NCBI GenBank assembly: GCA_030549335.1 | Contig: CM060198.1 | Location: 63,343,378 to 63,407,377, forward strand | Origin: Pontederia crassipes | Taxonomy: Eukaryota > Streptophyta > Magnoliopsida > Commelinales > Pontederiaceae | DNA: 64,000 nucleotides | Direction of reading: 5' to 3' | Part shown: one piece after another, positions 12,116 to 22,699 of the stretch | Layout of the letters: every line of letters begins with the position of its first letter | Numbering within the stretch: position 1 is the first letter of the stretch | Notes under the pieces: model-generated | What the model saw: only the letters and a program-made list of their open reading frames with translations | Told to the model about the DNA's origin: nothing | Databases searched by the model: none | Program-made: the position numbers and the translations under genes

Positions 12116-14491
12116 TGTAACGCCCCCAAATCGACCCCCGCCACGTGGCGAAGACCAACCTGGAGACGTTACGGCATGCTATGACTTTGACCATCATATT
12201 GACCATATCTCAGTCAAGAACCGAGACATGTCAGCGGAAGAAAAGAAATAAAGATAAATTATAACTTTAATTGCGGAAGTCTAAAAGTGACTATGTCATT
12301 ACTAACAAATAAACTGAGTTCTACATCACGAATTTAAATTGCGGAAGGTAAATGAAAACTAAATAACACTCAAAAAGCCCTATGGTTCATGTGCTGTCCT
12401 ATCGCCAGAGCCTCATCACCACACGCCTACTCCACCACGTTACTGACCTGGTCCTGTGGAAATCAGACACAGGGGAGGAGGTCCTCCCGTAAGCTTTACA
12501 GCCTAGTGGGGAACCACATAATATACAATGCATAACATGAATATAATAATCAGCGATAATTAATCAGGCTTAACTTGAACATGAAAGATAACATATAAGT
12601 ATCATAGATCATAATAAGGATAAGATCAGCGATATCATGAATCATGAGGATCAATAGTACATAGTAAACTTGGAATCATGAAATACTTGACTTGACTTGA
12701 ACTTAAACTTGAACTTGAACATGCTTGTCGATCTTGATTATTAATTAACAATCAGGGTGACTTTGAGGTGCCTTTAATTCTTGGGGTATGCCCAGCAAAC
12801 GATACGGCCTTGTGCGGGTCAATGGGTGATCAAACCATGACCAAGGGAGCGACCCTTATCTTGATGCACTTGGCTTGGACTGGCAACCCATCATTAATCT
12901 TTCATCTGAACTTATTAATCACTTTATTATCTTTTCATTCTTTGTATCATGTGATGAAGGAGATATGATCGGTATGAGGTAAATCAAGACAAAGAGTTCA
13001 TGTTGGAATTATAAAGAAATCAATAATATTCATATAAAAATAAAGAGAGATTAATAGGTAAATTTTGTTGGATTTTATGCCCAAAGAATCTCCTTCACTT
13101 TACGGCTGTAAAACCATAATTCTTTGGATTTTACGCCCGAGAGTCCTTTCATTTTTCGGCCGAAAAAATTAACCTTTATTACGTTACGGCCGTAAAAATC
13201 CTATTTTCTTTTCTACTTCGGCCGTAATAATTCAACTCTTATTTCGTTACGGCCATCACCTGTTACGCTTATCCGTTACGGCCTATTTCGTTACGCCCAT
13301 CCGTTACGGCCTATCCCGTTACGGCCGAAATCTAACTCTTCGGCCGTAACAACCTATTTCCCTTATCTCTCTCTTCTTTTCTCTCTCTTCTTTTCTCTCT
13401 ATTCTTTTTACGGCCGAAATTATATTCTCTCTCAACTTCTCGGCCGTAAAACTCATCTCCATATTTTTTTTTCTCCTTTACGGCCGAAATCCTCTACCTC
13501 TTTACGGCCAAACCATTTTTACGGCCAAACATTTTTCTTCTCTCTCTTCTTTTACGGCCGAAACTCTATTCTCTCTCTATTCCTTTTTACGGCCAAACTT
13601 CTCTTCTCTCTCTTCTTTTACGGCCGAAACTCTATTCTCTCTCTATTCCTTTTTACGGCCAAACTTCTCTTCTCTCTCTTCTTTTACGGCCGAAACTCTA
13701 TTCTCTCTCTTCTTTTTACGGCCAATCCATCACTTCTTTCTCTCTCCATTTTTTTTTTCTTCGACCGTAAGACAATTGCGGCCAAACAAATTTTTCGGCC
13801 GTAATTGCGTTATAAAACCGAGAACCGAATCCCCTCTAAATCTGACATCTTAGCAATCAATAATACCGAAATACAACAAACAGAAATAACTATGCATGTA
13901 ACAATCAACAAATCAAAGAATTCAAGAAATCAAACAATTAAAAATAATAACTTGAATCATATTCATATTCTTTTCTTTTCATAACTATGAGGGCATGAAT
14001 TAGGATAATTCAGAGGTCATGCAAGATGATTTCGATTCACCCACCTGGTCACGATGGATCCTACCCTTGATTCGTTAAAAATCCGTTCGAATCCGCCCCT
14101 TGTTCCCTCTCGGTTCTCTTGCTGTTCCTCCTCTCGAATTCTGTCCTTGCGCAGAAATCTCCCTACTTCGAATCGCGTAGGAGGGGAACGAAGGAAAACC
14201 GGAAAGGATTCGTGAGATTGCTGGAACAAGAAATTTAATGGCCAATTGATTTTTATCTCCCTCAATTCTCTCGTGAATACCTCTCATATACATATATATA
14301 TATATCTGATAAGATTTTTATTTTAATCTAATCTTCTTCTCAAAATTAAATTTGAAGAGATTAGATTTAATTTTTCTTTCCTTTCAAACTTTGAGTGGGA
14401 TTTGATTTTTAATTTCCCATGTGCTTTGCTCGGCCACCCATCACGATTTGTTTTCTTTTCTTTTTTTTTTATCTTTTTGTTGGTTGTTACA
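12116..14491 (-). repeat. 5' LTR of the chromovirus element, 2376 bp
   Basis: Same sequence as 6023-8488 apart from a few substitutions (for example near 12306 and 13113), one fewer minisatellite unit and a shorter AT microsatellite. Its U5 end abuts the primer-binding site and its U3 end abuts the ATAAT duplication. Confidence 0.9.
13550..13725 (-). repeat. Tandem ACGGCC minisatellite in LTR, 2 full units
   Basis: Same unit as in the other two LTRs, two full copies and a partial. Confidence 0.8.
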
Positions 14492-14496
14492 ATAAT
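14492..14496. repeat. Right 5-bp target-site duplication ATAAT
   Basis: Matches 3628-3632 exactly. Beyond it, host sequence continues as the counterpart of 3130-3200. Confidence 0.75.
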
Positions 14497-14807
14497 GGAC
14501 TCGATCATTAGTCATTAACAATGCAGGTCGATCGATCGGTTGCATCAAACAGTGCTGATTCGCTCTCACCAGTTGCAAGCAACCCCAAGGGACCGGTGGC
14601 ATTAACTGATTCCAACTGGCCTTGCAACAGCATCCATCGTTCCAATTAAATGAAACCAAACCAGTGGCGGACGACCGCGCAAGGACGTGGCCCGGAGGCG
14701 GAGAGGCGAAGTTGGCAGGCAGCAATTGCATGCAACAAGCACACAAAGTTAATGCACGTACGTAGTACTTGGTGCATGTACCGGACCGACCCATGTGCAT
14801 GTTTTGG

Positions 14808-14808
<1 letters not shown>

Positions 14809-14842
<34 letters not shown>
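14809..14842 (+). repeat. Poly(C) tract of 34 bases
   Basis: Uninterrupted run of C following GTTTTGGA. Such long C homopolymers are rare in plant nuclear DNA, and the exact length may be a sequencing estimate. Confidence 0.9.
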
Positions 14843-15627
14843 ATTTTGTTGCCTCATTGCCTGCCCCTTATTATTATTGTCGTAATTATAATCGCCATCT
14901 TAATTTCTTCTTCCAACTTTGTAGATGGCAATTCATGTATCATATATATGACATGACATGTAGGCAGAGAGACATATGGATTAAGGGCGGTCGTTCAAAC
15001 GATGGACCGTGCAACAAAATGTTTAGCTACATGAAACGTGATTAGTCTACTTCCTGATTTTTATTAATTTGTTGACAGAGAAATGAAAGGGTTGTGTACT
15101 AATTAACTAATTGATTAATAGCCTAAGAAAACACGATGAATAATGGAGAAGTTAAAATTCTTACTTTCATGGAGGAAGCTAAATGTTTTTTTAATACATG
15201 ATTCTCTAACGGAAATCAGAACTGTTATTTGAAAATAAGATTACATACTGTTACATAAGATACGCTACAACTACTCTAGTAAAGGATAGCACATTTCTAT
15301 TTCAGATTATGGATGACAGTTGTGGGTGGCCAATAATTATATAATTAGGTCATGAGTACATATCAAAGATAGACAGACTAATTATTATAATTTGATGTGT
15401 GGTTGTGGCCTTGACCTTTTTATTTTAGAGATTGATTAATGATGGAAATTAATTCGAATTACCCAGGAATTTTATCCCATTTTCTTAGCATTTTATTCTG
15501 TAAAAGGTTTAGCCTTATTTAACCAAATAAACACAGGTTTAAATTGGCTTCTTCAATCTATCTAATTTTACTTGGTGAGAGGTCAAGGGCATGTCCAAAA
15601 GAAATGAGATTGATTTAATACTAATAA

Positions 15628-15649
15628 TAATAGTAGTAGTAGTAGTAGT
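15628..15649 (+). repeat. (TAA)/(TAG) trinucleotide microsatellite
   Basis: AATAATAA followed by seven TAG-type units. Confidence 0.85.
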
Positions 15650-16062
15650 GCCCACAACATCAGAGATGGCTGACTAGCAATAGTAGGGCAAGGAAGGCCC
15701 ATAGGGGAGGGGGCATGCACGTGAGACAGGTCCCAAATATCTCTGTTGTGTGGCTCTGGATGCCCAGATGCTCCGCCATTGATGCATGTCATGTCTTCCC
15801 CCCTTGTTGCCCTATGCGTCTTCTTTGGACTGCCAATTTATATAATTAGATGCATCCAATCCAGTGCCATGCAATCCCTAGCTGGCCCTTCCAAATATAT
15901 TCCTCGATCCTCATTTGTTAGATATTTCCATGCTGGCTCCCGTATTCACGCCCCAACTTGCTGGAATTCATAATATTAATTGTCCTCGAGAGTCACTCTT
16001 CTTGCATGTTTCGTATCAATTTTATATAAACTTTTTCCCCTCTATTTTATTTCCAACAAATT

Positions 16063-16073
16063 TTGATATATAT

Positions 16074-16130
<57 letters not shown>
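16063..16130. repeat. (AT)n microsatellite
   Basis: AT dinucleotide run with two ATAC interruptions at its start. Confidence 0.95.
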
Positions 16131-16131
<1 letters not shown>

Positions 16132-16140
16132 TTTCAAAAC

Positions 16141-16330
16141 ACCTTTGGTTCTGGAGGTATGCTGAGCGCATCTCAAATATTGATCCACTGATCAACGATT
16201 GAGATAATTAATATTTTTAAATGGTAGAATTTAATTACTTTTGATCACAATTAATGATCGGTGGATCCATGGTTGAGATGCATTTAGCATTCATTTAGAG
16301 CGAAATGTACTCTGAAGGTACATTAATTCA
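16141..16330. mobile_element. Small fold-back MITE-like element
   Basis: ATGCTGAGCGCATCTCAA followed by ATTGATCCACTGATCA (from about 16158) pairs as an imperfect inverted repeat with AATGCTAAATGCATCTCAA and ATGGATCCACCGATCA read on the other strand (about 16235-16300). The whole is about 190 bp and can form a hairpin. Exact ends and a target duplication could not be set, so the superfamily is open. Confidence 0.6.
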
Positions 16331-19291
16331 TATATATATGGATAGAAAGTACAAATCTGATCAATTTCAACTTCATTGAAGTCTGAAGGACCCATGAGAA
16401 ACGTCCATTTCATACTGCTCTGCAGCCAACACTCTCAAATTTGAAAATGTTAACCAAAACTCCAATGATAAAAGATAAAAGGAAGTATGTCAGTCGACGA
16501 AAACATTAAGAGATAATGGTACTTCCAACGTTTAGATGTCGGAAGACCTTGATATGAGGTTTTCAAAGTAACAGTCCGAAAGGATAGCAACATCGGGAAA
16601 TAATTTCAAAAAGAAATTTCATGGCGGACTATGAGCATGATTCTTATTCCTTTGAGAAAATGGATTTGCCCAAACAAGCGGAGGCTCGAAAAGTCGAAGC
16701 GCGCTAGGGCGCGTTCCGTTTTCAAGCCAGAATTTCCATATATGTTGCAACTTGCTCGATCAGTGAGCCAGAAAAGGGAACAACACGATGACTCTCGTCA
16801 CCTGGTGCGTATATATATGAAGAAGCTTTTTTCTTATTAATATTAATGGCGATGCATAATTGAGATGCATGCATTATGCATATGGATGAAGTGGACATGA
16901 TTAAGCTGAACCGCATAATTAGATGTGATGGAGTGTTGTAAGTTGTAATGAGAGGAGCTTGTCATCGCCACTTGGTGCACTTATGCGTGCATAGCCCGAG
17001 CTAAAGGGAATGAACCACAAATTAATGACAGCAAAAGTAAATAACAAAACAAGAACGAAGGAAAGCAAAAAGTAGAGTGCAACTTGTGGTGCCTCCAACG
17101 AATTATACAGAACAAAGGGACAGAAAAATTATATATATATGACAAACGCGTTTTCAAATAAAAAATTATTTTTCATAAATTTTAGATGAGCCCTCATTGG
17201 GCAATTTGCCTACCGATACCATACATGGCCATGGTGAGAACTCGCATCTATTATATTTCGTGTTTACGCAATGACCTTTTTCCAAGATTCCAAATTTAAT
17301 TCTCGTCGTATGACTTTAATGAATTTAATTTCCCATTCAGAAAAGAAAAAAGAGATATGGGCCGATCCACCAGATGGGCTTCTGACTGGACAAGGAGGGA
17401 GAAACCCCAATGTGAGCTTTGAGAATATCTGATGAGCCCAATTTGGAATTCATAAATGGTGTTCACAAAGAAGTCCAGCATATCGAATGTTGGATTTTGA
17501 GAATTGAAATGTTTCACAGGTCCCACTTCCTTTTCCTCTCTCTGTCTCTTGTTGTCTCGAAAACTAATTTTCCCAATGAAAAGGGGGAAAATATAATTAA
17601 GACACATTTTTATATTTAGCATTATAAACTTAATATCTCTGTGTGTGTGAGAGAGAGTTAAAACTATCTAAATAAAATTATTATTAAATTTTCATTCCTT
17701 CTATTTTTATTTAGTTTTCTCATTCAAACAAGATTAATTACTCTTCTTCCTTATCTCTCATTTCTTTTTCTTTTTCTTCCCTCTTTAATAACTCTCAAAC
17801 TACGGACCATAAGGGAAAAAAATAATATATATTAAAGGTCAGCTCAGGCAAAAAAAAAATCTAAGCATACTGGTGTGTCTTAGTTAGGATAGAATCATTT
17901 GGAGTTTGTTTTAAAATCTAATCACAATGGAAACTTCGGTTTCAAATTCGTCTCAATTAGGTCACGGAAATAAGCTGTAACTTATTCATTCTGTAAAGTG
18001 ACATGACAAATGGTGAAAAACGAGAGGGAGTAGAATCAATTTGTCGAATTATGTTTTCATTTCTCATCAATTCTATTTATTACATTTAATTTCATTCAAA
18101 TGCACTCGAAATTAATCAATTGAACTAGAACTGAGATGAACTACTGTTCTACTTGTCAACACCATAAAAGACTGCATTATTTTAGAAGTAGCTGATAATG
18201 TGGTTATGACGGAGCACAAGCTCTTTCTTAGATAGACGTTTGAACTGACTCTGGGGCTTCTTCATCTTTCAGTTGTTTACAGCTTTTTTATGTATATGTC
18301 AATATCTTTTGTAATCGAAATAATTAATAACTATGTAAGCTTACAATGCACTCGAGCTCTCGAACCTTGTGTATGTAAATGTATGATTAGATGACATAGA
18401 ATAAGTTCTCCATCTTTTTCTTCTATTTCTTTTGATGTGTTCAATTTTGTCATCTGCACATCACTCCTTCAAGTACTCGTATAAAACAGGAACAAATGCA
18501 GATAGCAAAGGAAAATAACCAAAGCTATTAGTTAGAAAAAAAAATACCAGTCTTATGTGCAGTGCCTTGACCTAGTTTCTTGGTTAAAAGTTTGTCTACA
18601 AAGAATAGTAATGGAACTGATGATTCTGTCACAGCAGGATTAGCCTTTTGTACAGTAAAACTCAATTGCTACATTCACAAAATTTCGTAACAACCAGCCA
18701 TGAGCTCTTTAACTTGAAAATGTACAATCCTGGATCATGTTCTCTGAATTTACATGGAGGCATTACACAATTGCTAATTGTCAGTTATCATAAAGCAGTA
18801 AACAAAGAAGAGGCATGTATAAGATTGGAAGTTATAAATGGCACAACGTTAAGTTTGTCCACCACAGTAGATAAGTATTTCAAATGAATTGATGTTTCTC
18901 CACAGAACTCATAGCAAATGGAAACAACAGAACACCACAAGGAGCTAATGCAAAGCCATTTTTTAAAAGAAACATAATATAACTCTCACAAGTTTGAACA
19001 TATCTGATATTATAGTAAGTTATAGTAAGGAAAAGGAAGGATCCTCCAGAAATCCAGATGGGCATCATTTTTATGGCAAATCTTAGTAGTAAACATGATG
19101 GTATATCAAACTAATTATGCAGTCAAAAATTTAGCACAGTTTGCATTACAAAGACTAAAACAAGGAAAAGCTGGAAATTCCTGAAGAGGACTCAATTGAC
19201 TTTTTTCCAGGTTTGAACTCAATAATACCAACAACAAAATCATGAAAAATGAATTAGGAATTGTTCAAATGACAATGCCTTGGTATAGAAA
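16331..19291. other. Spacer downstream of KRI1, no gene recognised
   Basis: AT-rich; no open frame longer than about 110 codons and none with family resemblance. It includes a GT/GA microsatellite near 17640-17660 and one stray copy of a mitochondrial-type repeat (16675-16709). The last few hundred bases are presumably the KRI1 3' UTR. Confidence 0.6.
16675..16709 (+). repeat. Isolated copy of the dispersed mitochondrial-type repeat
   Basis: CAAGCGGAGGCTCGAAAAGT plus CGAAGCGCGCTAGGG matches, with one or two differences, the repeat that occurs at 36991, 37646 and several times in 46255-46400 inside the mitochondrial insert. It sits alone in nuclear spacer 20 kb away, so it may mark a second small organelle insertion. 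Confidence 0.6.
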
Positions 19292-21253
19292 TCAACGTTT
19301 CTTTGCAGTCTTAGGAGGTACTATTCCATAGGCCTCGAGCCTCGACAACGGCACTTTAATTTCAGCTCGCCGTTGCTTTCTTCTTTCACGTCTGGATAAC
19401 TTCTTTTCTTCAGCATTTGATTGCTCTGTTTCAGTCAGTTGTTTCCCCTCTGTTTCTGAGGCACTTAGATGCTCCTTTGGTTTATGCTTCTTCATGTCAC
19501 TTTGTTTTCCCTCTCTTTCTGAGGTGCTTGGATGTTCCATTGGTTTATGCTTCTTCCTGTCACTCTTGCCTTCTGATTTTTCTCCATGAAGAATTAAATC
19601 TTTCTTCTTTCTCTGGTGATATGTCACTTCCCACTCCTTTTCTCTATAAGGTGCTAGTCTCTTTAGGGAAACATACTGGTTCAAGTCCTTCTCACTTGCA
19701 GTCAAGATCTCCTCAGTACGCAGTCCATATGTGTTAGCTGGGACGGACCTGTACTTAAACCGAGTCTTCAGATCTCCAATTGTGTCCTCATAATCAAGCT
19801 TATAATACTCTTCCAATTCCTTATCAAGAGCTACCTTCTCTTTGAGAGAGATCTTCCGTTTCCTCTTCCGTTTACCCTCTACAGGGGCTTCATGCTTTTC
19901 TTCTTCATCATCTTCTTTTTTTTCTTCTTCTTCCCCTTCTTTTTCCCTGAGCGTTAAAAATTTCTCCCTCGCTGCTTTAAAGCCCTCATTAGGTACACCC
20001 ACATCCCAACCTTTAGGAAGCCCAAGCAGTTCATCTTCTTTATCAAAATCAGGCTTCTCCAAATCCATCTCATCACCACTTGCAAATCCAGGATCTGCAT
20101 CCTCAGCTTCATAGTAGTTATTTCCAAAAACCTTTTTCATCTTCTTATCATATTCTTCAGGATCAAAGTCCTCCTCTAGATCATCTTCATCCAAATTGAT
20201 ATCGCCATCCTCTCCAATCCCTGCAATCGTTCTAATCTTCTGAAGCTTTTCCTGGATCTCCTTCTTCTTTAGGTTCTTAAGATGCTTGAGCTCTTCCTTC
20301 CTCTCAAGTTCAGCTTGCAACATCCTCTCTTCCTTGCTTTTCCTTTGTGCCTTCCTACTGGTCGTCTTCTTCCTGACAGACCCCTCAACAATCCTTGAAT
20401 GACCCAGAACTCGATCCCCCTCCCCTTGCTCATGACGGAAATTATACACAGCCTCATACCTCTCTTGCTTTTCAAGTTCCTCATCGTCATCTGAAACCTC
20501 GAGAATGTCAGTGGAAGCAGGCTTCTTTTCTGCATCCTTGTCAATCCACATCTTATTCCGCAAGTACTCCTTCAGGAACTTTTCATTCTCACTCAACTCA
20601 TCATCATTTCCAAAATATTCATTTAGATTCTGATCAACCAAATGAGCATCTATATCCTCCTTTTCCTCTACCGCATTCCCCTTCTCCTTGAGAATATCTT
20701 CGTCATCATCAGCAGCAGCTGCAAATGCCTCCTTCTCTGCTGCGAGGAATGCTTTAATTGCGTCTGCTTGGTCCTTATTATACACCTTGGAATCATACTT
20801 TAGTGACTTCTCTCCTAACTCAGGACCTTCTTCGATCAAATGTCGAGCATTCACATCCTTGAGGTATAAAGGTCTATCCTTTTTAGCAGCTTTAGGCTTC
20901 TGCTCATTTTCCCCACTGTCCTCGTCGGAGGAATAAATTTTGGCGTCCTGCTGCAGAACGGATGGATCCTGCTTCTTGACCCTAACGAGGGTTTCTAGAA
21001 ACTTCACGTCATTCTTGCCGAGCTTGGCGAGGTCGACGTTGTCATCCTCATCCTCAGAGGATTCCTCTTCGTCATCAGAGTCAGAGTCGTCTACGAGGCC
21101 ACGCTTCTTGAGATCCTCGAGGCGGTGGAGAGCCTCACGGCGCTTGTTGTGCTCGAGCCGGCGTGCGTACTCCTCATTGATCTTGATAGTGGAGAGATCG
21201 TCGGCATCGGAATCATCGCCGGAAGGCGCGTCGAAGAGGTCAATCGCCGCCAT
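19292..21253 (-). CDS. KRI1: KRI1-like ribosome biogenesis protein
   Basis: Complete single-exon frame of 653 residues. In yeast, Kri1 is a nucleolar protein needed for 40S subunit assembly. The sequence fits that family: a very acidic N-terminus (DSDSDDEEESSEDEDD near residue 60), a central Kri1 region with DFDPEEYDKKMKKVFGNNYY (around residue 360) and the conserved C-terminal block LDKELEEYYKLDYEDTIGDL to YREKEWEV (about 476-543). The basic tail is KKLSRRERRKQRRAEIKVPL, consistent with nucleolar targeting. Two 21-residue repeats (SD.KKHKP.EH...E.EGKQ) lie between block and tail. The frame extends to a TTG at 21256, but the ATG at 21253-21251 is the real start. A telo-box lies upstream. Function is inferred from the family. 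Confidence 0.93.
   Translation of the reverse strand: MAAIDLFDAPSGDDSDADDLSTIKINEEYARRLEHNKRREALHRLEDLKKRGLVDDSDSDDEEESSEDEDDNVDLAKLGKNDVKFLETLVRVKKQDPSVLQQDAKIYSSDEDSGENEQKPKAAKKDRPLYLKDVNARHLIEEGPELGEKSLKYDSKVYNKDQADAIKAFLAAEKEAFAAAADDDEDILKEKGNAVEEKEDIDAHLVDQNLNEYFGNDDELSENEKFLKEYLRNKMWIDKDAEKKPASTDILEVSDDDEELEKQERYEAVYNFRHEQGEGDRVLGHSRIVEGSVRKKTTSRKAQRKSKEERMLQAELERKEELKHLKNLKKKEIQEKLQKIRTIAGIGEDGDINLDEDDLEEDFDPEEYDKKMKKVFGNNYYEAEDADPGFASGDEMDLEKPDFDKEDELLGLPKGWDVGVPNEGFKAAREKFLTLREKEGEEEEKKEDDEEEKHEAPVEGKRKRKRKISLKEKVALDKELEEYYKLDYEDTIGDLKTRFKYRSVPANTYGLRTEEILTASEKDLNQYVSLKRLAPYREKEWEVTYHQRKKKDLILHGEKSEGKSDRKKHKPMEHPSTSEREGKQSDMKKHKPKEHLSASETEGKQLTETEQSNAEEKKLSRRERRKQRRAEIKVPLSRLEAYGIVPPKTAKKR
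19440..19566 (-). repeat. Tandem 63-bp duplication inside KRI1
   Basis: Two adjacent 63-bp units encode SDRKKHKPMEHPSTSEREGKQ and SDMKKHKPKEHLSASETEGKQ. The reading frame is kept, so this is an in-frame duplication in the linker before the basic tail. Confidence 0.8.
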
Positions 21254-21600
21254 CAAAGGAGAATACTATTTGGTGACACAACTGTGCCTGCAAACCGTTG
21301 GTGTGGTTGGCACAGTAAGATTCATAAAACCAGAGACGCAAACCAACTAAACATATTCAAAGACGAGATAAAAAAAACAAAAAACAAAAAAAGAGAGACA
21401 GATGACGGAGAGGAGGACCTGCCGCCGGAAAATGATGTGATTTCTACGGAGAGAGAGATCGGAGCGGCGTTGATGAGGAGGAGAAATCCTCGCAGCGGCG
21501 CATGCGCGAAAGAGGGAGCCGGCGCGATGTTGCGGGCGTAAATATGACGGAGAATGGCGGCGCTAGCGGGAGGCGGCGTTGGGGGCGGGGAAAAAAGATC
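21254..21600 (-). other. KRI1 5' UTR and proximal promoter region
   Basis: GA-rich and GC-rich sequence directly upstream of the KRI1 ATG, with no competing gene. A plausible 5' leader; the transcription start cannot be fixed from sequence. Confidence 0.5.
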
Positions 21601-21611
21601 TGGTCAGGGAC

Positions 21612-21620
21612 TTAGGGTTA
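21612..21620 (-). promoter_or_regulatory. Telo-box (TAACCCTAA) upstream of KRI1
   Basis: On the minus strand TAACCCTAA lies about 360 bp upstream of the KRI1 start codon. Telo-boxes (core AACCCTAA) are enriched in promoters of plant ribosomal-protein and ribosome-assembly genes, which fits the gene's role. Activity is inferred. Confidence 0.55.
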
Positions 21621-21739
21621 GAAGCAGACGGTGTCGATTGAAATGTCCAATCTGAGCCGTCGATTACTTTGGACGGCCGAGATCCTTCAATCGCACCGTG
21701 CGAGCCAAACCTTTTCATTTTTAATTGATTGTTAGAACC

Positions 21740-22009
21740 GAATCGTTAAATGGTTCGGAATGATCTCCATTGAGATCAGGCTCTTCAAACCAGGAAAATA
21801 ATATGAAATATAAATTATTAATATATAATGATACATTTTGAACTATTAGATCAACATTTTTTTATCTATTTGGATCAAAATAATAGTAATCTCAGAGCCA
21901 TGACAATCATTATATATGTTACACACTAATATGCATCATAAAATATAATTAGATTAAAATAGATAGCACGCATGTTCTAAATTTATTGATTTTACATGCA
22001 TATTTATGC
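21740..22009. other. AT-rich spacer, nothing recognised
   Basis: Short AT-rich stretch between the KRI1 promoter region and the next repeat unit. Confidence 0.6.
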
Positions 22010-22545
22010 ATTGTGATATAAGAAAGGGATTTAATGGGGTGCTCCCAACCACTCCCATTTCTCAGCCTTTGGATCGTGAATCAAGGGTTGAGATTCATTC
22101 GTCTTTCTATAATTCATTGCTGAAATTGGCTATTTTTTTAATGAAGGCGTCGTCTGCCCTAACGCGCGCAAATCTCACTTTTCCTCCTCGCCTTCTCTCT
22201 CCTCGTGCGCCACGTGACCCCGACATATTCACCTCCTCTCATTCGCTCCCTCGTCGACGCTCGACCCCGCTCCTCTCATCTCCTTGCTCCCACTCGATCT
22301 CGTTGATGCTCGACCCCGCTCCTCTTCTCTCCTCTCATGTGCAAGGTCGTTTGCCGCCGCCACCTTCTTCTTCCCTGCCAGGTCGTCTTCACCAACATCC
22401 GTCATTTTTTTCCACTCTAAGCATTTCGATTCATGCCTTAAACCCCTTCCTCCTTTCTATCGATCTAGAACCTCTGCGTCGATCGCCTTCGTAGGTCACC
22501 ATCGCAGACACCGCTACATCCCACACGTCGCTTAGGGATGACAAT
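22010..22545 (+). repeat. Left inverted arm
   Basis: Counterpart of 36430-35960 and 34722-34560 on the other strand. It is uninterrupted, so it shows what the right arm looked like before the solo LTR inserted. An open frame across it (22006-22494) has a CT-rich low-complexity composition and no family resemblance. Confidence 0.65.
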
Positions 22546-22695
22546 ATTCTCCGCCCTGATTAGGGCCCCGAACTCGAGAAATTTTTTTCTCCGCGGGGTC
22601 GGGGATGAGGGAAAATTGTCTTCGAACCCTCTTTCGAGAATCGGGATCGGGGGAGTTCTCTCCGCCCCATCGCCCCGCGGGGCCCCGAATCCCTA
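22533..22695. repeat. Short GC-rich inverted-repeat fragment
   Basis: Begins TAGGGATGACAA and ends CGAATCCCTA, with GGGGCCCCGA-type palindromes inside. TAGGGAT termini are common in hAT-type MITEs, but I see no matching 8-bp duplication, so this is tentative. Confidence 0.35.
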
Positions 22696-22699
22696 CACC

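Larger units (their letters stand above)
3633..14491 (-). mobile_element. Chromovirus-type Ty3/gypsy retroelement with three LTRs (palindromic variant)
   Basis: Read on the minus strand the block is: 5' LTR (14491-12116), tRNA-Met primer-binding site, decayed internal region (12115-8489), 3' LTR (8488-6023), a 20-bp palindromic junction, and a third, inverted LTR (6002-3633). Both outer ends are therefore U3 ends (TGTAACAACC). A single ATAAT duplication flanks the block. A chromodomain-like relic at the end of pol and an LTR of about 2.4 kb suggest the chromovirus branch, possibly Tekay/Del. I infer one insertion of an aberrant cDNA; a later rearrangement is the alternative. No intact protein is encoded, so it must have been mobilised in trans. 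Confidence 0.8.
14497..16140. other. Spacer without recognised gene
   Basis: To about 14571 this is the right part of the interrupted host duplicate. The rest has short unrelated open frames with no family resemblance. It holds a poly-C tract, a TAG microsatellite and an AT microsatellite (listed). Confidence 0.65.

Noticed and set aside
3839-14293. Identical open frames of 66, 72 and 82 codons occurring three times
   Set aside because: They lie inside the three copies of the LTR, have no family resemblance and recur only because the LTR is repeated.
15670-15830. Possible microRNA hairpin around GGGGAGGGGGCATGCACGTG
   Set aside because: Only partial pairing with the downstream CCCCCCTT stretch and no exact match to a microRNA I can name.
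21254-21256. KRI1 start one codon upstream at 21256
   Set aside because: That codon is TTG; the ATG at 21253-21251 is the normal start.
20940-21541. Plus-strand frames of 136 and 138 codons opposite the KRI1 5' end
   Set aside because: Ser-rich shadow of the acidic KRI1 N-terminus, no homology.
22006-22535. Frames of 162 and 83 codons in a CT-rich region
   Set aside because: Low complexity, no recognised domain, and the sequence is a repeated arm.
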